From Phascolarctos cinereus (Eukaryota; Chordata; Mammalia; Diprotodontia; Phascolarctidae), in the NCBI RefSeq assembly GCF_002099425.1, contig NW_018344215.1, positions 2,701,001 through 2,765,000 of the forward strand: a stretch of 64,000 bases of DNA, written 5' to 3'. The notes below the pieces were generated by a model. That model made no database searches, was not told the origin of the DNA, and saw only the letters and a program-made list of their open reading frames with translations. Numbering within the stretch: the stretch's first letter is position 1; every line of letters starts with the position of its first letter. The position numbers and the translations under genes were made by a program. Below, in pieces: positions 63,785 to 64,000 of the stretch.

Positions 63785-64000
63785 TTGGGACAATCAGTCG
63801 AGATTTATTAAGCACCCATTCATACCAGAGCTAGGCTAAGTAATGGGGATACAAATGCCAAAAGACATTCCCTTTCCTCAAGAAATTTGCACTCTAAGAA
63901 GAAGGGGGGAAGACAGCATATGAAAAGAAACTGAAAAGGCGGGGAGGGAAGACAGAGAACCTGCCACTGGGACATGGCAGCAGAGAAAGTTCAAGAAGTC
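63785..64000 (-). mobile_element. Another L2 3' end, running off the window
   Basis: 'gatttattaagcacccattcataccagagctaggc', 'gggatacaaatgccaaaagacattccc' and 'ctcaagaaatttgcactctaag' begin a new reversed L2 copy that continues beyond 64000. Confidence 0.75.

Overview
The window is mammalian, and almost certainly marsupial, nuclear DNA from inside one very long gene. The marsupial call rests on its short repeats: MAR1-type SINEs (ending in forms of 'gtcatgaagagtc...gactgaacaac'), WSINE/WALLSI-type tRNA SINEs (starting 'ggcagctaggtggc...tggatagagc', with an A-rich tail), an RTE LINE piece and a marsupial-style L1. These lie over a dense layer of ancient MIR and L2 copies. The species cannot be fixed from the sequence alone.

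Only one protein-coding piece can be supported: a 95-bp internal exon of PRKG1 (cGMP-dependent protein kinase 1) at 3840-3934 on the + strand. It encodes part of the second cyclic-nucleotide-binding domain, CNB-B. Splice acceptor, branch point and donor are all visible. About 3.8 kb of upstream intron and about 60 kb of downstream intron make up the rest. No other PRKG1 exon, other host gene, RNA gene, CRISPR array or bacterial feature was found. The other open frames are chance frames, microsatellite frames or LINE remnants.

Layout: 1-3839 upstream intron with SINE/MIR pieces and a TG microsatellite; 3840-3934 exon; 3935-16500 intron with an L1 3' piece (6.6-7.7 kb), a CR1/L3-type LINE ORF1 remnant (10.7-11.5 kb) and MAR1/WSINE copies; 16.5-17.25 kb a 0.7-kb TTCC microsatellite; 23.7-25.6 kb a GAAA/GGAA tract followed by a long antisense L2; 28-32 kb TA and TTC repeats beside WSINEs; 35-39 kb nested SINEs; 39.4-45.7 kb a pair of ~750-bp inverted repeat arms about 4.8 kb apart, with L1, RTE and WSINE pieces between them; 45.9-47.1 kb an antisense L2 carrying a small mariner-like palindromic MITE; 52.5-53.9 kb more antisense L2; 54.1-54.4 kb a MAR1 whose tail has become a (CAG)12 repeat; 56.3-59.5 kb a CR1/L3-type LINE split by a 2.65-kb L1 with an exact 17-bp target-site duplication; 60-64 kb further antisense L2 and MIR.

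No new gene system is evident. The most unusual structures are the inverted repeat pair, the CAG expansion in a SINE tail, the very long TTCC tract, the datable nested insertions, a duplicated CCAAT-type motif near 33 kb, and several repeat-poor stretches that may be conserved non-coding DNA. Repeat boundaries were judged by eye and are usually good to within about 10-30 bases.
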